From assembly GCA_038030265.1 (NCBI GenBank), contig CM075937.1, forward strand, positions 7,254,001 through 7,318,000: a DNA stretch of 64,000 nt, written 5' to 3'. Below are positions 42,769-54,200 of the stretch, one piece after another. This DNA is from Corythucha ciliata (taxonomy: Eukaryota > Arthropoda > Insecta > Hemiptera > Tingidae). Position 1 is the stretch's first letter; every line of letters starts with the position of its first letter. The notes under the pieces were generated by a model, which saw nothing but the letters and a program-made list of their open reading frames with translations, searched no databases and had not been told where the DNA came from. The translations under genes were made by a program, and so were the position numbers.

Positions 42769-45700
42769 AAGCGGTGCCAGCCCTGACGGAAGCTGACGCC
42801 ATTAAAAGTCACCGTCGCCTTTTTATTTTTGACAAGAGCTCGGCAAAATATTTCCTCGTGGATACTGGCGCCGACGTCTCGGTGCTTCCAAAGATGAAGG
42901 ACAGTATTGTGGAAGACGAACGATTCACTCTTCAGGCAGCAAATAATTCACCGATACCCGTCTATGGGACAGAACACAGGAAATTAGACCTTGGTATTCG
43001 CCGAACATTTCCGTGGCGTTTCATATCAGCAGACGTAGCACACCCTATCCTTGGATCAGATTTTCTTGCTCACTATGGTCTATTAGTGGATCTCCGTAAA
43101 CGAGAACTCATCGACAGCACCACTGGGTTGAGCATGAAAGGACGCCTCATGCCAACTTTGGCATTATCGATACATTCGATACCTCAAGAAATAAAATTCA
43201 AGGATATTTTCGAGGAATTTACGGCTGTGACGAAACCAATGTCAAGAACTCCAGTCGACAACAAGGGGATATTCCACCACATCAAGACGAGAGGACCACC
43301 GACTTACTGTAAAGCAAGACGTCTCGCACCTGATAAATATCAAGCAGCCAAGAAAGAGTTCGCACGAATGGTTGAAGAGGGGATATGTCGCCCTTCTAGA
43401 AGTCCCTGGGCAAGCCCGTTACACGTGGTTACCAAGAAGGATGGTTCGCTTCGACCTTGTGGAGACTATCGTCAATTGAACAGTCGCACAATTCCAGATC
43501 GTTACTCCATCCCCAATATCCATGATTTCACATACCACTTACATGGAACCAAAATATTCTCCACACTAGATCTCAATCGCGCATACTATCACGTACCCGT
43601 TGCTCCTGAGGATATACAAAAAACTGCCATCTTGACACCCTTCGGATTATTCGAGTTCGTGAAAATGAGTTTCGGATTGAGAAACGCCGCACAGACATTT
43701 CAAAGATTCATCGACCAAATTTTCATTAATACACCATTCGTTTTCGTGTACCTTGATGACATTTTGGTAGCCTCAAAAGACTCCTCGGAACACCGAGATC
43801 ATTTACGAGAAGTCCTACGTCTCCTGGAAACCCATGGGCTTACGGTAAATTTGAACAAGTGCGTAATCGGTCAGAATGAAGTAAAATTCCTGGGACACAA
43901 AGTATCAGCAAGCGGGATATCTCCACTCAAAGACCGGGTACAAGCGATTCTCGACTTCCCTACGCCAAAAACTGTCCAAGAATTACGACGTTTCCTTGGA
44001 ATGATAAACTTTTATCGGAGGAATCTAGTGAACGCGGCAACAATTCAAAAACCTCTCAACGCGTACTTACAGACCTCAAAGAAAAACGATAAAACACCAA
44101 TTCCATGGGACCCGGAAAGTCGAAAAGCGTTCGAAGGTCTGAAGCAACTATTGGCAAATGCATCACAACTTTCACACCCAGTACCCGACGCCAAGTTATA
44201 TCTTAGAACAGACGCCAGTAACTGCGGCATGGGAGCTGTCTTAGAACAATTAGTTGGTAATGTGGTCGAACCTCTCGGTTTCTTTTCTAAATCCTTCAGC
44301 AAAGCCCAACAAAATTATAGTACGTACGATCGCGAGCTCCTCGCTATTTACGAAGCTATTCGCCACTTTCGTTTCATGTTGGAAGGGAGAGATTTTATAA
44401 TAATCACCGATCATCAGCCTCTGACACACGTTTTCGCTCGTAACTTTTCGACCATCTGTCCACGAAGACTTCGGTATCTGAATTTCATATCACAGTTTAC
44501 GACAAAAATCGAATATACGAAAGGGGAAGAAAACGTGGTCGCGGATTCCCTCAGCAGGATAGAAGGAATGTGCTTGTCAGACGATTACACCTCCTTAGTT
44601 TCGGCACAGGAAGCCGATACCACTCTAAAGTCTCTTCTCTCAAAAACAAACTTGCAATTCGAACGCGTGCCTATACCGGGTACAGAAGTTCGTTTGTTAT
44701 GCGAGACTTCAAACGGCACTACTCGCCCTTACTTGCCAGAAGCATATCGAAAGGCTACCTTTTTGAAGCTCCACCAACTTAGTCACCCAGGCATCCGCGC
44801 CTCGCGACATTTAGTCTCTCAGAGATATTTTCGGCCATCGATGAATAAGGATATTGGAGATTGGGTCCGACAATGTATCTCTTGTCAGACGTCTAAGATC
44901 ACTCGACACACCCACTCACCAGTTGGAATCATCGCTCCTACAATGAGGTTGGAACACGTCCATCTCGATATAATTTGGCCTCTACCTCAATCCGATGGAA
45001 AGAGATATTGTCTCACGATGGTGGACAGAACATCCCACTGGGCGGAAGCCATCCCTTTGACCAATATCGAAAGCAATACCATAGCTAGAAAATTTTATAA
45101 ACATTGGATTGCACGATTCGGTGTGCCCCTCAAAGTCACAACAGATCAGGGTCGGCAGTTCGAGTCAGAACTATTTTACAAATTAACTCAAATGTTGGGC
45201 ATCAGACAAATTCGAACTACGCCTTATCACCCTCAAAGTAACGGGGCTATCGAGCGGTGGAATCGTTCTCTAAAAACGTCGTTGACTGCGTACCTTGATT
45301 CCTCTAGCTGGGTTAGGTCGCTCCCCTCGGTTCTTTTAGGACTCCGAACAGCTCTTAACGGAGAAGAAGGACTCTCAGCTGCAGAGATTCTCTATGGTCA
45401 ACCATTACGGTTACCAGGAGAATTTTTCGTGAAAACTCCAAACATAAATACGTTCGATGATCTAGCAAAATTGATACAACGTGATATCGCCCGAATCAGG
45501 GAACCTCCGCATCTCCACGTCTTCTTACGAAACGACACTGGGAAGAGAACAATTCAACCACCATATTCTGGGCCTCATAAAATATTGGAACGCGACTCAA
45601 AAACAATGAAAATTCAACTACCCAACCGAGCTATCCGGGTATCACTCGACAGAGTAAAACCGGCCTACGTATTGAAACGACCAGTTGATACATTCCCTTT

Positions 45701-45899
45701 GACTTCTCCCACGGAACTTTCAACATCTATGGAACATCACTCGAACCCTCACTCATCTGATCACTCAGCTGATCTTCAACTTGATACCGAAAATGAGGCA
45801 CCTTCGGGAGTTAACAACGAGCTTCCACGGCCTCACTATGTAACACGGTCAGGGAGGATATCACGCCCTCCGGTTCGTTTCGATCCATGCATCATGTGA
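42744..45899 (+). CDS. pol: Pol polyprotein (PR-RT-RNase H-integrase), intact
   Basis: One open frame; residue numbers count from the first GTG codon at 42774. Protease VDTGADVSVLP (Asp30), RT core with LDLNRAYYHVP and the YLDD active site (326-329), RNase H TDASNCGMG (Asp480), integrase zinc domain HQLSHPG...CISC (from about 667), and the DD35E triad at Asp732, Asp791 and Glu827 (35 residues between the last two). A GPY/F-like C-terminal module (PPYSGPHKILE) closes it. There are no internal stops, and all catalytic residues I can see are present. It lies in a different frame from the end of gag, so expression would need a frameshift. No ATG is needed if translated as a fusion. Confidence 0.92.
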   Translation, partial: RVSGVGKLKAVPALTEADAIKSHRRLFIFDKSSAKYFLVDTGADVSVLPKMKDSIVEDERFTLQAANNSPIPVYGTEHRKLDLGIRRTFPWRFISADVAHPILGSDFLAHYGLLVDLRKRELIDSTTGLSMKGRLMPTLALSIHSIPQEIKFKDIFEEFTAVTKPMSRTPVDNKGIFHHIKTRGPPTYCKARRLAPDKYQAAKKEFARMVEEGICRPSRSPWASPLHVVTKKDGSLRPCGDYRQLNSRTIPDRYSIPNIHDFTYHLHGTKIFSTLDLNRAYYHVPVAPEDIQKTAILTPFGLFEFVKMSFGLRNAAQTFQRFIDQIFINTPFVFVYLDDILVASKDSSEHRDHLREVLRLLETHGLTVNLNKCVIGQNEVKFLGHKVSASGISPLKDRVQAILDFPTPKTVQELRRFLGMINFYRRNLVNAATIQKPLNAYLQTSKKNDKTPIPWDPESRKAFEGLKQLLANASQLSHPVPDAKLYLRTDASNCGMGAVLEQLVGNVVEPLGFFSKSFSKAQQNYSTYDRELLAIYEAIRHFRFMLEGRDFIIITDHQPLTHVFARNFSTICPRRLRYLNFISQFTTKIEYTKGEENVVADSLSRIEGMCLSDDYTSLVSAQEADTTLKSLLSKTNLQFERVPIPGTEVRLLCETSNGTTRPYLPEAYRKATFLKLHQLSHPGIRASRHLVSQRYFRPSMNKDIGDWVRQCISCQTSKITRHTHSPVGIIAPTMRLEHVHLDIIWPLPQSDGKRYCLTMVDRTSHWAEAIPLTNIESNTIARKFYKHWIARFGVPLKVTTDQGRQFESELFYKLTQMLGIRQIRTTPYHPQSNGAIERWNRSLKTSLTAYLDSSSWVRSLPSVLLGLRTALNGEEGLSAAEILYGQPLRLPGEFFVKTPNINTFDDLAKLIQRDIARIREPPHLHVFLRNDTGKRTIQPPYSGPHKILERDSKTMKIQLPNRAIRVSLDRVKPAYVLKRPVDTFPLTSPTELSTSMEHHSNPHSSDHSADLQLDTENEAPSGVNNELPRPHYVTRSGRISRPPVRFDPCIM

Positions 45900-45938
45900 T
45901 TATTCCCATTGGCTTTTTAGAAAAGAAGCATTCCACTA

Positions 45939-46220
45939 ATGAAGTTCGAAGATATCCTCAAGGAGATCCGTGAGTTAAGAGCGCAATGTGAACAACCGGT
46001 GCAATATTTCATGAGTCCACAAATACAATGGACCACACCGAAAAGGATAGATCTCGGCGAGGGAACCGTACAGTACGTACCCACACCTCTCGAACAACTA
46101 AAGTTGCCCCGCAGGAATCAGACAACACAGACTCCACAACGTTGGAGGCAGAAAACCAACTCCTTAAGAGGTCAGGTAACAACCATCAACGCAAATACTA
46201 AGACCGTCCAGACCTTCTAA
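45939..46220 (+). CDS. Small third frame of the CsRn1-type element, unknown function
   Basis: It starts 40 bases after the pol stop with MKFEDILKEIRELRAQCEQ, a likely amphipathic helix, then a Pro/Thr/Gln-rich and basic C-terminus; 93 aa in all. There is no signal peptide or membrane segment, so it is not an envelope. I recognise no family. It could be a short accessory protein or a chance frame in the 3' untranslated part. Confidence 0.4.
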   Translation: MKFEDILKEIRELRAQCEQPVQYFMSPQIQWTTPKRIDLGEGTVQYVPTPLEQLKLPRRNQTTQTPQRWRQKTNSLRGQVTTINANTKTVQTF

Positions 46221-46243
46221 CACGTGCGGAGCATGATGGAGCA

Positions 46244-46254
46244 AACTGGGGGGA
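46244..46254 (+). promoter_or_regulatory. Polypurine tract
   Basis: A G-rich run (aactgggggga) just upstream of the 3' LTR, the expected place for plus-strand priming. Confidence 0.55.
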
Positions 46255-46258
46255 CGTG

Positions 46259-46819
46259 TGTGAAGGCTTCACTTCGTTTAACTAAAAAAGTCTTCGACGG
46301 CGTCTCTACTAAGCAGGCTTCACCTAAACATTATTTTATAGTTTGTCTCCATCATAACTAAATAAAGAAGGGATGAACTGACGGAGGGGAAAAAACAGTA
46401 TATAAAGATATGTTTTTTCCCTTTTCAAGCATTCTCGAGTCAGTCTTCAAACCTGTCTTTTGGAGTAAAAATCGTCTTGTGTTATTAATCTTTAAAGTAG
46501 ACTACCGCTTCCGCCAGAGTGGAGACCCGAGGGCCAGTACCGAGAACGTACCACCCCTCGACTCCGCTTCACCGGGGTGTAGAAAACTTAAAGAAAAAAC
46601 TGCTCATTCCTGTGAGAGTGAAGACCCGAGGGCCAGCACCGAACACGTGTCACCCCTCGACTTCACTCAATCGGAAAGTGCACGGTCAACCTCTGATTGC
46701 GTAGAGACCCGAGGGCCAGTACCGAGCACGTACCATCCCTCGACTCTACCAATCAGAAGATAGCGTTTCGGTGACAGATCACACGCAAAAGATTGTTGTT
46801 GGGAAGGCATCCTACAACA
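46259..46819 (+). repeat. 3' LTR
   Basis: Same length as the 5' LTR, with two base differences seen. It contains the second set of three hairpin units (46519-46567, 46618-46666, 46701-46749). Confidence 0.95.
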
Positions 46820-46859
46820 CTGGACATCTTGCTGACCTCATCATAGCCTCAATCTCTCA

Positions 46860-49800
46860 CTTAAGGGCGATTTTTGGACTCTACCCGCAAATTAGCGTTC
46901 TTCTCAATTTCAGCCGCAGATTAGCGGTTTTGCCCCACCCCCTCCCATAGCCATGAATTTGCGCATTTTCTCAACTTTAGCAGCAAAAAGTATCGTTTTT
47001 ATCCCGTGAGTGATGTTTCCACGAGTTTAGGCGTTTTCCTCAATTTAAGCAGCATATTACCGATTTTTTAATTTTTTTACCAGGGGATTAGCACTTTTCT
47101 CGGTTTTAGCTCAAAATTAACGTTTTTCTTAAGCGTTTTCCTCAATATTAGCCGCAAAATAGGGGGACTTTCCACGAATTAGGATTTGTTTGTTTCACCT
47201 TACGCAATGCATGAGCGACGTTTCTCAGTTCACTCGCGAATTAGCAGTTTCTCCACCTATAGCCATAAATTGGCGCATTTTTTCCATTTCAGCCTGAAAA
47301 GTTGCCTTCAGAATCCGCAAATTGGCGTATATTCAGTTTTTGACGCAAATTAGAATTTTTCTCAATTTCAACCGCGAATTAGCGCTTTTTAAAAATTGTA
47401 GCGGCGACGCGTCATAGCGTTTCAAACCTGTGAATTAGCGAATTTTCTCAATTTCAGTCATAAATTGGCGTTTGGCGCAATTTTACCTGTAAATTGGCGA
47501 TTTTTTCCACTTTTAGCCGCGAATTAGAAATTTTCTCCATTTTTAGGCTTAAAATTAACCTTTCTCTTAATTTTGACCAGGCTGATTATTTTATTTTCTA
47601 AATATTACCCGCAAATTAGCGGTTTTTCACATTTTACCACCGCATTAGCAATTTTATATAACTTTTATAGGTATACATAGATTATTGCTTCTTTTCAGCT
47701 CTAGCCGCGAATTAGCATATTTTTTAACATTGTACTATAGCCATGCATGAATTTGCCATTTTTCTGAATTTTAACCACAAAAATGCCTTCTGAAGGTGCG
47801 AATTTAAATTATAAATATTCTTTTTTTTTTTCAAACCAAAAAATTTACAACTATCCATCCATTTCTGTCAAAAAATGATCATTTTTAAATTATAAATTTC
47901 ACGACACTTAATTCGAGAATTAGTGATGTTTCTCAATTTTAGCTGCGAATTTTCGCTTTCTCTAAATTTTAGCCGCGTGGTAGCGTTTCCAACCCGTGCA
48001 TTACCTACCGAGTTTTGTCAATTTTTGCCAAAAATTGGCGTTTGACTCAATTTAAGCTGCAAATTAGCACTTTTCCCCTGTTTGAACTGAAAATTGACGT
48101 TTTTCTTAATTTTAGCTGCGCTAATTGGTGATTTAGTGATTTTCTTCATTTTGTATCCGCGAATTAACGTTTTTCCATAACTTTATATATCTGCAAATTA
48201 CAAATTAGCGATTGTTCCCAATTTCAGCTGTGAAATAGCGTTTTGTACTAATTTTGCGGCCATTCAGCATCCTATTCCCTTTTTCATTCGCGAATGGGCG
48301 ATTTTACGCCATTTCAGTTGCGAATTTGCCATTTTTGTCCAATTTTAACCAAAAAGTGTCTTTTATTTGTCAATATTATAGCGTGTTTTCTCAACTTTAA
48401 CCGCGGGGGTTTCCCAAATACAACACTTTTGCGTTGATTTCCACAATTCATTCGTGGAGTGGCCTCCATGTACTGCGATTCAGCGATTTTTTTTCTTAAT
48501 TTTAGTCTGGAATTTGTATCGCGTGACCACGAATCAGCGCTTTTTAGCAGCAATAACCACGAATATTACCGATTTTTGTCTGATAGAGCATTCGGGGCGA
48601 CCCCCCCCCCCCCACCGGTACCACGGTACACTACTGCGTTGGGTCGGAAGTCCAAGGAAAAAGCTGGACGTACTCGGACCTTTTAACTTCAACGTGAAAC
48701 GCTCATTTTTGGAGATTTTATGGGGTTCTTCGTTATGGTACCAATGCTCCTTCGTTCGTATACTTGTTGCCTGTTGTACCTACGCCCCTGCATATTTTTC
48801 TCAACTTTAGCCACGAAATTGCCTCCGAAAACCGTGTATGTGCGTTTTCTCAATTTTAACTGCGAAAGAGCGTTTTTTCTCAATTCTACTATTAGCACAT
48901 TTTAGCTGCGAATTGTCTCTTTTTCTCAATTTTATCCGCGAATTATCTCATTTTCTTATTTTTAGCTGTGAATCAGCGTTTTTTATAAGCTCTTAGCCGC
49001 AAAAGTTGCCTCGAGAATCCACAAATTAGATAACGTTTGAGTGCTCTTTCCCAATTTTATCCGTAAATTAGCAATTTTTCTCAGTTTAAGCCGTGAATTG
49101 GTGCTTTTCACCATTTTAAACACCAATTCGTGTTTTTCTCCATCTATTATCCGCGAATTAGCGATTTTTTTTTTTTTTTTTACAGTTTTAGCCGCTTGAA
49201 TTAGCGCTTTTTCTCAGCTTTATGAATGAGCGTTTGAAAGCTCTTTCCAAATTTTAACCGCAAATTAGCGTTTTTCTCTATTTTAAACGCCAATTCGTGT
49301 TTTTCTAAATTTTACCCACGAATTCGCGTTTTTCCATATTTTTAGCCACTTGATCTAGCACTTTTTCTCAATTTAATTCCTGAAGTTATCCCAAGAATCC
49401 GCGGGTTGGCGTTTTCTAAATTTTATCCGCAAATTAGAGTTTTTCTCAATTTTAAACGCCACATTCGTGTTTTTCTTCATTTTACCCATGCGAATTCACG
49501 TTTTTCTTTATTTTACCCACGAGTTAATAGCGCCTTTTCACAGTTTTAGTTGCTTGATCTAGCGCTTTCCCAAAGTTGCCCAAGAATCTAAGAGTTGGCG
49601 TTCTCTCCAGTTTCAGCAGTGAATTAGCCTTTTTTACCCTCAATTTTAGCAGTAAATGAGCACATTTTTTTAATTTTATCTGCGAATTATAGCGCATTTT
49701 TTCGATTTTATCAGTATAATCGCAATTTTCTTTAACTTTGCTGTAAATTAGAGTTTTCCTTCAGTTTTAGACTCGAATCAGCGTTTTTCTCGTTTCTATC

Positions 49801-50860
49801 CGTGAATTAGCGTTTTTCTTCGTTTTAGCTTGTAGCCGCGTGAATCATCGCTTTTTTCTCAATTTCAGCCCCGAAATTGCCCCCCAAGAATCGGCGGGTT
49901 GGCGTTTTCTCATTTTCAGCTGTGAATTTGCGTTTTTTCCTCAATCTCAGCAGATAATTACCACATTTTTCTTAATTTTAGCTGTGATTATTAACGCTTT
50001 TTCTTTACTCATCCGTGAAATAGTAATTTTTCATACTTTACTAGTGTGAATTAGCGTTTTTCTCCACATTTAGACGCGAATTCGCGTTTTTGTCTATTTC
50101 ACCCGTGAATTAGCGCTATTTCTCTATTTCAGTCCCAATGTTGCCCTGAAAATCCATGAGTTGGTGTTTCTCCCTTTCAGCTGTGAATTCGCGCTTTTTC
50201 TCAATTTTTTAATGCTGCTAAATTGAAGCGTGTTTCTTCATTTTTAGGACGTTGATTCTCGTTTTTCTCTCTTTTTTTTTTTTTGTCCTTGTATTAGCGC
50301 TTTTCTCAGTTCTAGCCTTGTGAATAAGCACTTCTTCCCAATTTCAGTCCCGATTTTGCCCCAAGAATTCGTGATTTTGCGTTTTCTCAATGTCAACTGT
50401 GAACTAGGACTTTTTCTTAAGTTTTAAAGCCGCATATTGTTGCGCTTAATCACAATTCTAGCCGCGAATTAACGTTTTCCCTCATTTTAGGGCCGTAAGA
50501 ATTCGTTTTCCTCAATTATGCGTTCATCCCTTTCAATTTTAGCTGCAAATTAGCACTTTTTGTGTATTGTTTCCGCAAAGTGGCGTTTCTCAACTAATTT
50601 TTCTCTCTAATTCATTGAATTAGCGTTTGTCTCATGGCATTGTGAAGTTAGTAGTCGAAGAAACTAGTCGGCAAAAACAATAAAATTGAAAATAATGTTC
50701 AACTCAACAAAACCATTTATATCAAAAGTTAAATTTTAACATTCAATAAAAAAATTGAAGTTTTCCGCAAAGTTACCCCAAAAATCCGTCAATTACGCGT
50801 TTTCTCAATTTCAGCTGCGTGAATTAGCGCTTTTTCTCAATTTTACAGGTCAGTTAAACC
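46860..50860. repeat. Minisatellite M1 interior of the hAT-like element
   Basis: About 4 kb of diverged 'tttttctcaattttagccgc' plus 'gaattagcg' units. An R2 copy is embedded at 48588-48795, and a non-repetitive A/T-rich insert lies at about 50640-50750. No coding sequence. Confidence 0.75.
48588..48795. repeat. Dispersed repeat R2, short copy
   Basis: Shares agtccaaggaa, cgctcatttttggagatttt and the C/G-rich head with 18660-18890, and is embedded in M1 repeats. Confidence 0.6.
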
Positions 50861-51235
50861 ATTCGTTCTACTTGAAAACCCCGATTTTTTCATCGCTAAA
50901 CTTTTCATGGGTGGTCCGCCCCCCCCTCGCCCCTGCCACTGTACGCTAGAGGACAGCACCCTGCATCATAGAGTCCTTTATGATTATGCGAAGAACTTGT
51001 TAGAGTGTTAAAACGTCAGAGATGACATTTTTGTAGGACAAGTTGTTTTTTGTGACGCAGAGGTGTATCGAGTTACGTCTTATATCTGTGATATGACCCC
51101 TCGTACATTTTTGTAGAATTATCTCAACTTCAGTCATGATTATGCACATAAATGTTTATAGTAGAGTAGAGAGATGAAAAAACTGTATGACAGTTCAGTG
51201 ATTTTAAATTTTCTGACGTAAATGGTAGGGAAAAA

Positions 51236-54200
51236 ATGTTTAAATCAGGCAGATATTTTTTGAAAACGAAACCCGTTTTTACTTCAAAATTAAAACGTTT
51301 TTCGGATTTATTCGATGTCTGCGAAAAACCTCAAAAAGTAAGTGATGGATGTCTCACACTCGTTGCTCTTCTCTCCCGCCGCCCAATTATTATTGTTTTT
51401 TGGCTGGGCAATCCATTTTTTTTTTTTTTTTCATCAGTCTGCGATTTGAATATTTACGAGTTCCCCTTCCTTCTCTCTCTCCCCCATTGACCTCCATAAA
51501 TTACAGAAAGGTCTTGTTTTGGGCGCCTACGACCCGTGCGGTCTCGACGGACTTTACAGACTCACTCCAACCGCGAGTCGAATAGATGATGCCACCTCGG
51601 GAAAACTGTCGTCGTTATTGAGAAAGTATTTTTTTTTTCTTCTTCCCTCTGTCTCTCTCTCTCAAGTTTCGTCGGGAAATTAAGTTTGAATATCTTCCCC
51701 CCGCCCCTCGTAACCCCTTAACCAACTCTTTTAAAGCTCCGCACTTTCTCTCGGCGATGAAATATCAATTAACAATTTGTGTGAAGATTACTACTCGGTG
51801 TCGGTGGCCGGCTTAGGTCCAGAAGGAGCGGGCTACAACGAAGCGGAATGTCTGGAAGAGTGTCGGGAAAATATTAGAATCGCTGCTGGAGTGGGAGCTA
51901 GAGCTCTACAGGATCAAGTATATTTCCAAATTTCAATTTCGAGGGGACCTTAAAAACAATCTTCTTCCCCTTTATACTACAACCCCAATTTGAAGGGAAT
52001 ATGTCAAATTCAAGTGGAAGAATTTTCCAACGCGGAAGCGGCGGCCGAAGGCGCCGCTTTGGCCGTTTGGAGGTATCAGGAGATGAAAAACAAGGAAAAT
52101 CAAAAAACTATTTCATCTGTGGACACGTACGAGAGTGTCGATCAGGAGAATTGGATTCGAGGGATATATAAAGCTGAAGCTCAAAATCTTGCTCGTCTCC
52201 TCGAAGAATGCCCAGCCAACATCATGACACCTTCCCAGTTCGTTAAGGTATTATTTTTTTTAAATTTGAAAAAAAAAAAAAAAAAAAAACCTTAACACTC
52301 GTGACAAAAGTAAATAACGGCTCCTCTCCTTCCGTGAAGACGGCGATCGAGGTTTTATGCCCGTGCGGCGTTCAAGTGGACTGTCGAGACCGGCAATGGT
52401 TGACAAACAAAAATCTCTGCGCCTTTCTGTCAATGGCTCGTGGTTCGTACGAATCGCCTCTTCTTCTTGAAATGAATTATTGCGGAGGCACGGAGGATGA
52501 TAGACCTGTTGTTCTTGTTGGTATGCCTTTCATAACTTGGGGCCTTTTAATAGTTTCGTGAACTACCGCCTTTCTTTTTTTTTTTTACGCTCGTTTGTAC
52601 AAAGTCTTCGCCATTATCGTCAAAGTTTCATCAGAAATTATCATTTCTTGAGCAAAACGCATATTCTTTTCTTTCTATGACAAAGAAGAGAGTAAGCCAT
52701 TTGAGTGATTAAATATTTGGTCCCCTGGTGGCAGGGCAGGATACTGCAGTGGCGTGCCCAGGAATTTTTCTTGGGGGGGGGGGGGGTCAAATTACAAAAT
52801 TATATGTATATAAAATGGTGATTTTTTTGACAGAAATGGGTTGGGGGAGGGTCAATCAGTTCGTAAGATGGACACGATTCTGCGCCAATTGTCAATTGTC
52901 CAGTTTGGCAAATTTGCAGTATGGCACAAATCGTCATTTAAGCCATCTATACAAGCGCGAATGATCAGTTCCGGTATTTCTAAGGCACGAATTGTCCGAA
53001 GTTTCACCGTTTTCAAGCCGCGGAGGTTCAGTTTTTTTTGGGGGAGGGGGGGTGCCGATAGCCACTTTGAAGACGCGCAGTAGCCTCTGCATAGGGCGCA
53101 AATGATCTGTTTAGCTCTTCTTTGGACCGTGAATTTGTGGTAGGAGTATGCCATTTTTAGCACTTCAAGAGTCAGTTTTGCTATTTTTAGGGAACGAATC
53201 GTCCAGTTTAGACATTTTCAGGGCACGAGGTTCAGTTTGGCCATTTTCGATACTGGATAATGGTTGATTTTGCATTTTCAGGACATGAATCATCCGTTTC
53301 GGACCTTTCAAAGCGCGAATCTCGCGGGCCGCTAAACGGGGGTCAGTTTTGCTGTTTTTGGAGCGAGAAATTTCTATTTGTCTAAGCGCTAATGGTCAGT
53401 TTGGCCAATTTACGGACAGGAATCGTCTGTTTAGGCATTTTCAAGGCGTGAATCGTCAGTTAAGCTATTTTTAGAGCGCATAGAGTCAGTTTTGCATCAG
53501 TGCTTGCATAGTCAGTTTGGCCAATTTTGGGGCGCGTAGTCTTGAAGCTTGACATTTATACATATAGGGCGTCAAACCAAGGCGATAGCGCATTTTTGGC
53601 GTGTGACTGGTCGATTTTGCCATTTTCAGGGTGGGAATCGTCAGTTATACTTTGCCCAAACATAGCAGCATAGGCGGGTTCAATCAGTCCCTTAGGGCCG
53701 GCGCACACTAGGAGAAAAAAGACTCTCGCGTACGCGTCCAATGTGAAAGGCCCCATAGAGTTCTGTGTGTTTTTATTGCACGAGTCGGACGCTGACGCGC
53801 GCTCCTAGTGTGCTCGGGGCCTTATAGTTCGAGAGATAGCGACAGTCCCATTCAACCGGAAGAACATAGTCACTAAGGCCCCGCGCACACTAGGAGAAAA
53901 AAGACGCCGACGCGCGCGTTCAGCGTCCGACTCGTGCAGTAAAAACACATAGAACTCTATGGGGCCTTTCACATTGGACGCGCATGTGAGAGTCGTCTCT
54001 TCCCCGAGAAAAAAGACGCCGACTCGCGCGTCGGCGTCTTTTTTCTCCTAGTGTGCGCGGGGCCTAAAGGTGTGCAAAATGATGGCATTTGGGACATGAA
54101 TTTAACCAGAAGAACATAGTCCAGAAACCAGTCTAATTCGAAAGGTTTTATGGAGCTGATTACGAATATGATCGTCTGCCGCCGTCTGCCTGGGGCATTT

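Larger units (their letters stand above)
41305..46819 (+). mobile_element. CsRn1-type Ty3/Gypsy LTR retrotransposon, complete
   Basis: Two 561-bp LTRs enclose a primer-binding site, gag, pol, a small third frame and a purine-rich tract. The 5-bp target duplication ctgga is perfect (41300-41304 and 46820-46824). I count two differences between the LTRs (about 99.6% identity), so insertion is recent. The tRNA-Trp primer and the gag type agree with what is known of the CsRn1 clade. The gag frame is disrupted near its zinc-binding end, so this copy may be non-autonomous. Confidence 0.92.
41108..50951. mobile_element. hAT-like element carrying a nested CsRn1-type retrotransposon
   Basis: Left end cagtggcgaaacaacacc; right end ccactgtacgctagag. 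Both are flanked by the identical 8-mer gacagcac (41100-41107 and 50952-50959). Without the nested LTR element (41305-46819 plus 5-bp duplication) it is about 4.3 kb. The interior is M1 minisatellite. The two end types are the same as those of the element at 16049-17879. Confidence 0.7.

Noticed and set aside
46860..50860. Regularly repeated short units suggestive of a CRISPR array
   Set aside because: Units diverge heavily, spacing is irregular, and the 'spacers' are repeat sequence too. The setting is eukaryotic. It is a degenerate minisatellite.
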